Source: Sparassis latifolia
Lineage: Eukaryota > Basidiomycota > Agaricomycetes > Polyporales > Sparassidaceae
Length of the DNA stretch: 64,000 nucleotides
Assembly (NCBI GenBank): GCA_018466975.1
Contig: CM031558.1
Span: 2,480,001-2,544,000 of the forward strand
Direction: 5' to 3'
Shown: positions 9,804 to 19,256 of the stretch, one piece after another
Position numbering within the stretch: position 1 is the first letter of the stretch
Layout: each line of letters begins with the position of its first letter
Notes under the pieces: model-generated
Seen by the model: only the letters and a program-made list of their open reading frames with translations
Told to the model about the DNA's origin: nothing
Database searches by the model: none
Program-made: the position numbers and the translations under genes

Positions 9804-11470
9804 CTACAGGGAAACAATGTATGAAGACAGGTGGTGTGGTACCGTGAAAGATGTGAGTAACTTCTGAGAAAGCGGTGGGAGTTCACCCCGAGATGGCGCA
9901 TCGGCAGGATTTTCCTTGGTTGGTACATACTCCATATCTACCCAAATTCCATGTGCTGCAAACAAAGATACAATGCGTTGGAGAATGCGGTTCTGTTGTA
10001 TACCACGTGAGCGGCCAGCATCTAGTGCACCCACAACACCTTTGTTGTCCGAGTAAATTGTGAACCGAGCATTAGAAACACCATCTGCAACAAGGAAACG
10101 AACTGCCAGTTCGACCGCGACCATTTCGGCCCAACCAATGTCGCGACCATCGTCCTTCCAGCCGGCGATGAGGCGCCATGCAAGCCACTGAACGTTAACA
10201 ATTAGGCCGATGCCCCATGACGATGATGCATCAACATAAATGGCACGGCTGTTGTCAGAAGGGGCAACAGCGAGCGACGAGCCGCAGAAGGTTTGTGTCA
10301 GCTGATTGCGTCACCAGGTGATGTCTTCCAGAGCGATGGCGGAGATTGTATGTTGTGTGTATTCAGAGGTGGCACGAGCAAATGATGCGGAGAGATGGTA
10401 CAGAGAAGGAAGACGAGAGCGACCGTCGGGTACTGCTAAGTAGCAGTGATTGAGCATGCCAACAACACCTTCGCATTCCTTGTGAGTCACTTTGTGGCCG
10501 GCAACCCAGGAAGCGAGTCGTGTGAGGTACTTGCCCTTCTTCTTCTCTGGAATTTCGACTGTATGCTGAGAGATGCACCAGTGAAACCCATTATAGTCAA
10601 AGGCATCAGCGAACAGAGTGTGCTTGGGCATGGACCATGGCCAGCCGAGACGTGCTGCAATGGAGAAGAACAGGGACTCATTGTAGCTGTAGGTGTAGGA
10701 TCCATCATCAATTGTGCCAGTGGGGTAGCGAAAGAAGACGAAATCATCAACCCACTTGATGATGTTCTGTATGCTGTAGTGATGAAAGATACGTACAATT
10801 GCATCAGCGATGCAACCAAAGATCCCCGGAGCGCTAGACGTGCTGAAGGCAGCACAGTGATCCATGTAGATTAGACCATTCCACATGATGATGATGAGAG
10901 GTTGGTGCTCCGGAGCTATTGGCATGCAATGATATGCCTTCTCGACATCGTTAATGGAGGCCTGAGTGCCTGGCAGTGCACTAAGTATGAGTAGAACGCA
11001 AGCTGCAAATGTGCCCCATTCACACTGGAATTTCTCGCTGTCAATTTCAGAGTTGACAGAGTGCATCGCAGGATTATTACGAGGATAGGAGAAGTCTTGG
11101 ATAATACGGAACACGCCTGGGCTGTTAGCCTTAGGAACAGTTCCAAGAGGCGAAGATCGAAATGGCCCGATAAGTTCTTTGAGATGATCGGGATGAAAGG
11201 GGCCTGAGTATCGCCAGGCGAACAGTTCAGTTTGGATGTAGGTGAGGATAACTTTGGGATGTTCTGCTGCAGATTTGTGATCACAGGGCATGTAGATTTC
11301 AGTGGGATGAGAGGTAACGCCAATGTGAAAGCCATTGCGAATGCCAGTGAGAATGTCTGCAAATTCGTCGAGGCAGCCAGCTGCCTTGAGTTCATCTGGC
11401 CATACGGTCCAGCATAGTGGCGTAACGATGGGACAGAAATCAAACGAATTTGCAGTCATTCGCTGGATGT
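9804..11470 (-). pseudogene. N2 reverse transcriptase and RNase H, one in-frame TGA
   Basis: The pol frame is open from before 11470 to 10314, has TGA at 10313-10311, and stays open to 9804. RT motifs: SPLGTVPKA, the Asp segment SINDVEKAYHCMPI, the GIFG turn, and the catalytic KWVDDF box (about 10740-10760). RNase H motifs beyond the stop: YVDASSSWGIG, WAEMVAVELAV, YSDNKGVVGAL and NPADAPSRG, which supply the D-E-D-D set. The order RT-RNase H-YR with no methyltransferase segment fits Ngaro. The stop falls in a W-W context and may derive from TGG or CGA. Confidence 0.82.
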
Positions 11471-13394
11471 CCGTCCTGTCCGCACAGAGAGCAGACATGA
11501 GTCCGGTGGCACTGCAGTTCTCGACACCGCTTGGTGTTGAAATTGAAGCAGACGGTCTCGCCTGTAGGCGTAGTGTGTTTTCCGTCTGATTTCCAGATGA
11601 GGAAGGGGAGGCGGTGCTGTTTGCAATCTTTTGCGTGGTGGCGACGATTGCCACAGAGGAAGCAGCGGATGATGGCGATGAGGGTCTCGAGAGATATGTT
11701 TGACCAGCCGGCATCACGGGTTTTATTGTCACCACGAAAGGGCTGGCGCTGTGTTGGTGGCCAGCGAGATGATGCTGAGCTGCCAGACTGCATCGGGGCC
11801 TGCGACTGGTTCTCAGCCAGGTACCCTTGTCTGTTGTACTTCGACCAACCACGAATTCTTCGCGGATACGAGTGAAGATGTGGTGTTGCCAGTCGGCAGG
11901 TCTGAATCGATGCCCGATTGCATGAAGACAGCGAATCTGAATGTCATACTCGATGTACAGGCCTGTGTACTGACTGAAATCGATGCGGCAAGTAATGTTT
12001 AAGAAGTGCTGGTTGAATTGTTCGGAGATCTGTTGACTGCCTGCGCGATCAGGATAATATGCTTTTACAACTTTTAAAAAGTTCTCGGAAGCTTCCATGA
12101 ACTCCGACGCAGTGATAAACTTCTCGCCCTTTGCATCGAAAGGGCCGACGGTGACAGAAATGGCATCAGAATCCGATACCTTCAGAGACTGTTTCACATG
12201 ATTGGCTCTGTTGGTAGCGGCCGAGTGCAAAGCCTGATGAGTAAGCAGTGACAGCGGAATGTACTGCTTCCATCCCGACTGCATACACTTGATGATGGCA
12301 TTGGGAATAGGAAGTACATCGGCTTCGACTTGAACTGACTGAGTCGGGAAATCGTGATGCGATGTTGCCATAACAGGCTGCAGGTCATTCACCGGTTCAT
12401 CTGAGGGCAGCACTGGCAAGAAATGAGGTTAATTTGGATTACAAAGATACACCGATAAGGAAAAATGCAGATGGCAGAGCGTGTGTAGCAACACGAGAAG
12501 GACAACATAGCATTAGGAACTGTGTGAGGGTATACACAGTGACCCAACGAATGAACAGACAGATAGAGGTGTGTGCGATGCAGTGACCTAGACGGACAGA
12601 CAGACAGATATGGGATGTGCGTGATACAGTGACCCAACAGATGAACAGATCTGGGTTATGCATGATGCAGGGACCCGACAGACAGACAGACAGATGTGAG
12701 GTGTGCATGACACAACACCCTGACCGACAGACACAGACGTCGACAGTGCGACAGACAGTGATTGTCCAGAAACAAGGAACTAACCTGTAACTGCATCAGC
12801 TGGTGGGATGACAGAGGCTGCAACTGAGAGCAGAGCGGGCAGCACCAGTGTAGGAGCAGATCCGGGTGATGCAGCACTCAACAGACTTGGCTGGTCAAGA
12901 AAAACGTGGTTCAGTTCAGCAGTGTGGAGCCAATATAGCTCTTGAACCTCAGCTGGTGCAGAAGCGAGGAAGTCCTTCATGACGGAGTGAGATTCACGCA
13001 CGGCAACTGGTGTGGTGACTGAATTGCCGGCACGAGCTGGGAAGGAGGGAGCATTATAGGCACCCATCAGAGAGTCAACATGCCCGCTATGGAGTTTCAT
13101 CCACTCGTGGTCTTCATCACTATCAAATGCTCCGAAAGGAGTCGTCTGCTGCGGGGAGGAGGGGTGAGCAGAAGTTGCATACTGCGGTGAAGAAGGAGGT
13201 GCCACTGCATGGCGAGCACGTTTGCGGGGAGGTAGTGGAGGGGGAGCAGGTGAAGAGGAGCGTTCAGCGTGACGTGCAGGGATTAAAATGCAGCCGGCGG
13301 AGCGAGAACGGCACGGAGGTGAAACCTCGATGCCTTCAGGGGCTACGTCATCTTGGGCGGCCTGTTGGTGCATGGAAGCTCGAGTTTGTGGCAT
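11440..13394 (-). pseudogene. N2 gag with a 372 bp intron and one frameshift
   Basis: Exon 1 starts at ATG 13394-13392 and runs to 12785. It has a Pro/Ser-rich head with a basic PPRKRARHA patch. A GTTAGT donor at 12784 and a CCAG acceptor at 12413 join V-T to V-L-P-S-D in frame. Exon 2 continues to about 11870, where the register changes. The zinc-knuckle part is open in the neighbouring frame and ends at 11440. It has two CCHC knuckles spaced C-x2-C-x4-H-x4-C (CFLC..H....C and CSLC..H....C). The knuckle frame overlaps the start of pol, as in N1. The shift could be a lesion or a frameshift site; N1 shows no such shift inside gag, which favours a lesion. Confidence 0.7.
12413..12784 (-). repeat. 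Minisatellite-like intron inside N2 gag
   Basis: The intron is filled by imperfect units of about 45-55 bp built from GACAGACAGACAG, TGCGTGATACAGTGACCCAA and related words (about 12530-12770). It has stop codons in every frame, and splicing restores the gag frame. Spacing and unit sequence are irregular, so it is a decayed minisatellite and not a CRISPR-like array. Confidence 0.65.
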
Positions 13395-13468
13395 ATGTAC
13401 TCAAGAGGAAAAAAGGTGCTACGGGAAGAACGTGTGGGAAAAGAGTGGAAAGGATGTTGAAAGAGAGC

Positions 13469-13614
13469 GAAAAGAAGACTGTCAGTGTCTCGTAGGGGAA
13501 ATGGTGGTGGTTGAAGAGAGAGGATGAGCTGTGACACTGTCACGCATGCTCGTCCGTCATAGCTGTCATGAGTCATAGGACTCGAAGGGACTGCATCATG
13601 TTCGAGTCCTCTCA
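13469..13614 (-). repeat. N2 split direct repeat A1, left end of N2
   Basis: The partner of A2 (6797-6942). The match ends at 13614 (CCTCTCA), after which N3 gag sequence resumes. Confidence 0.87.
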
Positions 13615-14086
13615 TGGTGAGCATGCAATGAGCATAGTCAAGTGGTCCAGTGCACAGGCAGTTGAGAAACTTGATGTGATGCTACTTTGATGATGAGCAT
13701 GCAGATGCTCTCACAAACCATCACCGCAATGTCCTCCACCTCAGCACCACCCACTCTTGGGAGGTGGCCCTCACTCATGACATACGACAGCGCGAGGCTG
13801 TCACTGCAAACCCATCACATGACCTCACCCCGCTCAATACAAATGTGCTTGTCCTTATCACCACGGCTACCATGCTGTATGCATCCACCCGTTCCCACCC
13901 CACGCTTAAGTGTTCTCATAGTGGGGACACAGAGCCCACTGCGGGGCCTTCCTTGGCAAAGAAAGCATGGAAGCAGATGATGTTATGCTGCTTTTGCTGT
14001 GGTATCTCCAGCCACCTCCCTGCAGACTGCACTTACACCACCACATCCATGGGACAACCTGTCATTGCCCTCGCCATTGGTGCCTG

Positions 14087-16631
14087 AAGGCACACCCTTC
14101 TCAATACCAATGGGCAGGAGTACTGCTTCAGTTTTGCCTGTCACTCCTCCTGCTCCTTTGGCGCTGCCTGCACCAACTTCCATGGCTGCAGCATCTGTGG
14201 GAAGACCGATCACGGTGCAGGCTCATGTACCCACAGATCACAGCATTGAGGATCCGCAATGTGTAGTCACACCCCTCATTCCAGATCGAGTGGAGGACCT
14301 GCTGGGCAACTTGGGCATCCTTATGGACTGGCAGCACATTGTAGATAGCTTGCACTCCAGTTTTGATCTCAGTATCTGCTCCTATTTTAGTCACTCCTTA
14401 ATTTTTAAGAATCATTCATCTGCGGATCTGGTTTGTGTCTGTCCTTTCCTTACATTAGCCAATTACTCCTTTATCCAGACATGAACTATCTCCTAATAGG
14501 ACCCTATATTTATAGACACATATATAGCAGAAGAACAATCTGCTGGTCGCTACTCTCGTGCCTACCTGCCTGCCGAGCTGGAGCAGGCCATCAGCTTCTT
14601 TCGCACATCTCTACTTGGCCTTATTCCAAAACCACACTCCAACAAGTTTTGCATGATTCAGGATCTGTCCTTCCCATGCAATGATCTAAGTGTATGCTCA
14701 GTCAATGCAGAGATCAGTTCAGACAACTTTCCGACTAGTGTATGGCATGGGTTGTAAGCATGGGTATCCATGGGTATGGGTGTGGGTCAGCAGTGGGTAA
14801 CCTATGGAAACCCATGAGCCATGTCGTGGGTTTGTTGTAAACATAAGGTTCAGGCCTTGGGGTTCCAGCAATGACCCAGCAGTACTGCACCTATGGTGCC
14901 CGCCGCTGCTGCTTCCTCACCTCAAGAAGGGCTGTCCAACATGCAGTACTACTCCCCGAGCCGCAGCATGTAGGGCACAGACTGCAGTGAGAGCGAGCTA
15001 GCAGAGATGCCTATCTGGCACAGATGTGTGTTTTGGAGTGTAAAGAGAGCATCGGCCATTCGTGGCACTGACCAGGTGCACTTTTCGCATGAAGCTCTGT
15101 CGGGCACGAGCATGTGTGGGACTCTTTGGCTCGTTATACTCCGTTCTGTCTATTACCGTTATTGTAATCACTCTCGAGCTTGCATACTGCTATTTTACTA
15201 TGATTCCCACAGTTCAACCCATGGGATACCCATGATGGGTCCTGACCCATACAGACCCATAGCTGATCTATACCCAACCCACAGAAAAACCATACCCATG
15301 TGATGGGTATGGGTTTTCCGTGGGTATAGATGTGGGTATACCTTGTCAGACCCATGGAATACCCATGCCATACACTATTTCCGACCGCCTGGGGAACTTT
15401 CACCAGCATGTCCAACCTCATTCTTTCACTTCCACCAGGATGTGTGGCAGCCGCCTTCGACATTAAGGCAGCATACTGCATCACACCAATCCATCCAGAG
15501 CAGCAAAATGTTCTTTGTGTCTTTTGGAAAGGCAAGGTTTATGTTAATTTTGCAGTCACCTTCGGTTGTAGCTCCAGTGCTGGAGTCTTTGGTTCTATAG
15601 CAGATATGCTAGTTGCCATCTACAATGTGGTTGGCTTTGGCCCAATTTTCAAATGGGTGGACAATTTTCTGGCCATTTGTCTGCCTGGCCAAACCTGGAC
15701 CAAAGAAGATTTCATCCAACTGATGTCCTCTCTCGGAGTTCCCTGGAGCATCCCAAAGACAAACCCATTTGCAAGCACTCAGTGTTTCATTGGTTTTGAC
15801 TGGGATTTAGCTCACAAGGAGGTCTCCTTCCCCGAAGACAAATTGCTCAGTACCAAGCAATTGATCACAACATGGCTAGTTCCGCGCACTCGCTTCTCAG
15901 CCAGCGATGCAGCTCGCCTTCACGGAAAGCTTTTACATGCTTCCTCTATTTTTCCCCTCATTCATCCCTTCCTTGCCTCCATCTCCATCTTTGCAAACAC
16001 ATTCAATTCACACTGCTCTTGTTTATACCTGTCCAGTGCCTTATTAGCCAACCTCAAATGGGTCAGCGAACTGCTCGACACCCTCCCGAATCACATGCCA
16101 CTTTCAGTATTCACACCTGCTGACCTCGGGTGGTGGAGAGATGCAAACACCTCCTTCAGAATCGGTATTGTACTTGGCCCATACTGGGCCATCTGGCAAT
16201 GGGCTCCCAACTTCACAGTGGGCCCACATCAACCCTTCGACATTGGCTGGGCTGAAGCAGTGAAAGTCGAGATGAGATTCCATGCCATTTTGCATACAAA
16301 CCTACACCACTCACTTGCAGCATCATCCACCTGCCCTCCTTGTTCACTCTGACAATGCTGGTGTAATGGCAGTAGTCAACAAGGGCCGTTCACACAGCAG
16401 GAACACCAACACCATCCTCAAACAGATTTATGGCCAACTTGCCTCTGCTGGCCTCTCCCTCTCAGCTGAATATGTGAGCAGCTGTGACAATGTCACTGAT
16501 GCACTCTCCCGAGGCAACATATCTGCCTTTCTCACTGGTTTCCCCAGTGCCAAAGAGCACCTTCACTTTCCCCTCCCTGCCCATTTGCTCGGCAAACTCC
16601 AATCACTGTTATGCCAGCAGTTGGCCTCCGA
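14087..16631 (+). pseudogene. N3 reverse transcriptase and RNase H, interrupted
   Basis: The pol register begins near 14087 and reaches 14735 with RT segments (LLGLIPKPHSNKFCMIQDLSF). It is cut by the hAT-type insert and resumes at 15386 (AWGTFTSMSNLILSLPPGC). RT motifs: AAFDIKAAYCITPIHPEQQ and the catalytic box, which reads KWVDNF: the second Asp is Asn (GAC AAT), so the polymerase would be dead. RNase H follows in that frame (DIGWAEAVKVEMR). It then continues after a shift near 16.33 kb with HSDNAGVMAVV and NVTDALSRG. It ends where the second TIR-element copy begins. Confidence 0.75.
14736..15377. mobile_element. 642 bp hAT-type MITE in N3 RT
   Basis: A perfect 17 bp inverted repeat (TAGTGTATGGCATGGGT at the left end, its complement ending at 15377) is flanked by an 8 bp duplication, TTTCCGAC, at 14728-14735 and 15378-15385. 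The 8 bp duplication and the TAGTG start are hAT hallmarks. The subterminal regions are rich in TGGGTA / TACCCA words in both orientations, as expected for transposase-binding repeats. No transposase frame is present. Deleting the insert and one duplication rejoins the RT protein of N3 in frame. Confidence 0.9.
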
Positions 16632-16854
16632 CATCAGGAAAACCCAACTTTTTCTTAGGGACTTATTTAAACTTCTGGGTCTGGCAACCCTTATTTAAGT
16701 CTATAAGTGTTGAAATAAGTCTCAATAAGTTGAATTTCAGACACTCAGGGAATATGCCTTAGGCCCTTTTTGTCCTTATGTCCTTAAATAAGGACCATAA
16801 GTCCATTTAAGTTATATAAGTGTCCTCTTAAGGAAAAGTGGGGTTTTCCTGATA
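16632..16854. mobile_element. Small TIR element (ATCAGG family), copy b, intact
   Basis: A 223 bp element with inverted ends of about 35 bp (CATCAGGAAAACCCAACTTT and the complement ending in TTTTCCTGATA). It has an AT-rich core with repeated CTTATTTAA/TTAAATAAG words that can fold. It separates the RNase H end from the YR start of N3. It has no coding capacity. It defines the family that also includes 896-5907 and 19071-20456. Confidence 0.8.
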
Positions 16855-17065
16855 GAGTTGTTCAATCCTCACCAGACTCCACCTCACTTTATGAGCTTGC
16901 AGCCACAGGCCCTCTTCAATTGCGACCATCTCCACTGCGCCCACATTGCCATGCAGAGGAATGAATTTTTCTCTGGCGAGGCTGCAAGACACCACCAACA
17001 GTAACACTAGCCAACCCTCTTCCACACCACCTAGCAGACATCACATCTCATGCATCACTCAGTGA

Positions 17066-18648
17066 CACAACAGGCTACGGTTCTGGTCTGCATAAATTCT
17101 ATATCTTCTGTGACATCTTCTCAGTCCCCAAAACAGATCATCTTCCTGCTCCATTTCATGTTCTCCACTCCTTTGCCTTGTGGGCAGCAACAGATCCCGA
17201 CTCCAACAACCCTATATTCACAGATGGCACACCCTTTAAATTGGTCTCTGCAGTTGTAGTCAAGAAATACTTATCTGCCATCCGTGCTTGGCATCTAGCA
17301 CAAGGCTGGGCACCCCCACTTTCTGAAGGAGACCACAAATGAATCTCCTGGTCACTGCATGGCTTATCCCGGGTTCAAGCCGGCTTGTGCACATGCCCAC
17401 CTTGCCCCCCCATCACACTCAACATGCTGTTGGCACTCAAAGCAATCCTCGATCTCTTCAACTCCTTTGATGCCTGTGTTTGGGCAGCAGCATCCTGTGC
17501 CTTCTGGGGCATGATGCGCTTCAGCGAAGTATCCAGTACACTCATGCAGTGCCTTTCGGGGCGACATGCACCTCAAATGACGTGATGCGGTCTCGGCAGC
17601 CAATCATGACAGCAAATCATACACTACTCTGAACCTCCCATCTGTGAAAACCGTGAAGCCCAGAGAAGTGCAACAGATCTTTCTGACCACTTAAGGCTCA
17701 TTGTGCCCTCTCAAGGCTCTGCAGAACATGGCACAAGTCACCTTGGTCGGGCCTGATGACCCTTTGTTTTCCTGGCATGACCGTCATGGCGACATCTGCC
17801 CACTTGTTCAAGGTGCCGTGATGGACCGCATCAATGCAATATTTCAAGCCTGCAGATGAGGCATGTCTTTTGGCCATTCTTTCCACATCGGTGAGGCCTC
17901 CTTTTTCCTCTCAGAGAAGGTAGACCTGGAGATCATCTGCCTTGCCAGTCGCTGGAAATCCATGACCTACTAGTATTGCCGAAGTTCAGTTCAGAACCAA
18001 GGTTCGAACCCTGAACCTCTGAACTGAACCTAGGTTCAGTTCTGGTTCTGGTTCTGGTTCAGCCTCTGCTAGGTAGGTTCAGTTCAAGCATGAACTGGTT
18101 CGAACTGATAGGCTAAAACCCATTGGAAAAACCAAATATATGGGCATCCTTATGACTTCGAGAGTTGTCAGTGCAACTAAAGACTGCAAAATGGTATAGA
18201 ATATACATGTGCTGACTATAGTCTCTTATATTCTGCTGAAATTGCACAGACATACCCTGTATAGCATCCTCTTATGTAATACTCACTCTTGGTCAAACAT
18301 GAGATTACCATTCTACACAGTTCACTGCAGCATTTTGATGGTGAGTAATGCACCAATAATACTAAGAAGCATGTAGAGTAAAGGTGGGAGGCCCCCATTG
18401 TCCTTAAAATTGCTAGATTGAAAAATCTCAGGTTCAGAGGTTCGAACTGGTTCTGAACCTATAGTTCAGACTTGGTTCTGGTTCAGCAGGTTTCACTGTA
18501 GGTTCAGGTTCAGGTTCAGAGAAAATGGCTTCTGAACCGAACTGAACTGAACTTCGGCAACACTATGGCCTACGAAACCTACATACGAGCCTTCGAACAA
18601 ACAGCCTCTCGCTACATGGCTGACCTGGGCACCCGAAGTGGTTTCTAG
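17066..18648 (+). pseudogene. N3 tyrosine recombinase, interrupted and mutated
   Basis: Segments typical of the DNA breaking-rejoining enzymes of these elements are visible: YLSAIRAWHLAQGW (about 17269-17310), FWGMMRFSEVS (about 17500-17530) and a C-terminal GHSFHIGEASFFLSEKVDLE (about 17876-17930). In the last, the catalytic Arg of H-x-x-R is His, a change expected from CGC to CAC. The frame is cut at 17970 by a 595 bp insert and resumes at 18565 with MAYETYIRAFEQTASRYM, which restores the catalytic Tyr region and ends at TAG 18646-18648. Several TGA stops occur earlier. Confidence 0.75.
17971..18565. mobile_element. 595 bp hAT-type MITE in N3 YR
   Basis: The ends are TAGTATTGCCGAAGTTCAG and the complement of TAGTGTTGCCGAAGTTCAG, so the inverted repeat is about 22 bp with one mismatch. 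The 8 bp flanks TGACCTAC (17963-17970) and TGGCCTAC (18566-18573) are a target duplication with one transition. Subterminal GGTTC(A/T) and GAACC repeats are dense on both sides. No transposase frame. The TAGTGTTG end is characteristic of hAT elements, and it differs from the 14.7 kb insert. Confidence 0.88.
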
Positions 18649-18817
18649 TTGCTCCTCCTCCTGTGGTTGGGCATGCAGTGCATGAGTCACTGTGGGTTGT
18701 TTTTGCGCCTTGTCTTGAGTAAGTGGCTCCCTCTCTGTGTCCGACCCAGCTAATGCTGGTCCCACCCAACCACCTAGCTCATTTCCTTGCGGCTCCTTCT
18801 GCAGCCTCCTCTCTCCC

Positions 18818-18990
18818 TCCCCGAAGTGAAGTCGGGAGAGGCCGGCCCCAGCGTCCATCTGAGTGAGAGGTGCACATGCACCCGACATCCTTTTCCTGTG
18901 CTTCGTTGTCGATAGACTCGGACTGTACCTACATCCTCGCTAATCAACTCCTCACTCATTTTCTGTCGCACCCTCCTCTCCCAGACTGTT
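18818..18990 (+). repeat. N3 terminal repeat A2
   Basis: The second copy of the 550-724 repeat, starting 170 bp after the N3 YR stop. By analogy with N1 and N2 it is A2 of a split-direct-repeat pair, with 18649-18817 as B1. No B2 is visible after it. Confidence 0.75.
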
Positions 18991-19256
18991 TCCTTCTTTT
19001 CCTTATCATAATCTTCCTTGCCTTGAATCCTTATACCAGTAGCATATCACACAATATATCATTCCTTAGGCATCAGGAAAACCCAAATTTCTCTTATGGA
19101 CTTATTTAGACTTTTGGGTCTGAGAACCCTTATTTAAGGCCATAAGTGTTCAAATAAGTCGAATTTCAGACACTCAGGGAATATGCCTTAGGCCCTTTTT
19201 GTCCTTATGTCCTTAAATAAGGACCATAAGTCCATTTAAGTTATTTAAGTGTCCTT

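Larger units (their letters stand above)
6555..13614 (-). mobile_element. N2: Ngaro-like YR retrotransposon, the best preserved
   Basis: Read on the minus strand, N2 runs A1 (13614-13469), gag, RT, RNase H, YR, B1 (8320-8185 continuing at 6975-6943), A2 (6942-6797), B2 (6720-6555). Removing the TA-flanked insert 6976-8184 makes B1 contiguous and adjacent to A2, which is exactly the split-direct-repeat layout. Length without the insert is about 5.85 kb. Only a few lesions remain: TGA at 10311-10313 between RT and RNase H, TGA at 8873-8875 in YR, and a frameshift in gag near 11.8-11.9 kb. N2 landed inside the gag of N3. No target duplication is seen, as expected for a tyrosine recombinase. Confidence 0.88.
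735..14087 (+). pseudogene. N3 gag remnant (three separated pieces)
   Basis: The gag of N3 survives as pieces at 735-895 (Gln/Pro-rich start), 5908-6550 and 13616-14087. The first two are parted by the small TIR element carrying N1, the last two by N2. The piece ending at 6550 resembles the middle of N2 gag around its YIP..LL motif and the AKG segment. The piece after 13616 resembles the next part of N2 gag and ends with a CCHC knuckle spaced C-x2-C-x4-H-x4-C (residues CFCC..H....C, about 13990-14031). A splice-like GTGAGT (about 6221) and CTTACAG (about 6292) suggest a gag intron. In-frame stops mark it as dead. Confidence 0.7.
550..18990 (+). mobile_element. N3: decayed Ngaro-like YR retrotransposon, the outermost layer
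   Basis: N3 is the oldest layer of the stack. It reads on the plus strand as gag, RT, RNase H and tyrosine recombinase, the DIRS-order set. A direct repeat of about 170 bp (550-724 and 18818-18990) brackets it. Its parts are dispersed as 550-895, 5908-6554, 13615-14735, 15386-16631, 16855-17970 and 18566-18990, separated by five later insertions. Across each gap the protein homology resumes where it stopped: gag across N2, RT across the 14.7 kb insert, YR across the 18 kb insert. All three coding parts are broken by stops and frameshifts, and the RT and YR active sites are mutated. The outer repeats suggest a split-direct-repeat element like N1 and N2, but a second B repeat was not found, so the right end may be incomplete. 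Confidence 0.8.

Noticed and set aside
12440..12780. Repeated words resembling a CRISPR-like array
   Set aside because: Units vary in length and sequence, the organism is eukaryotic, and the region is an intron of N2 gag.
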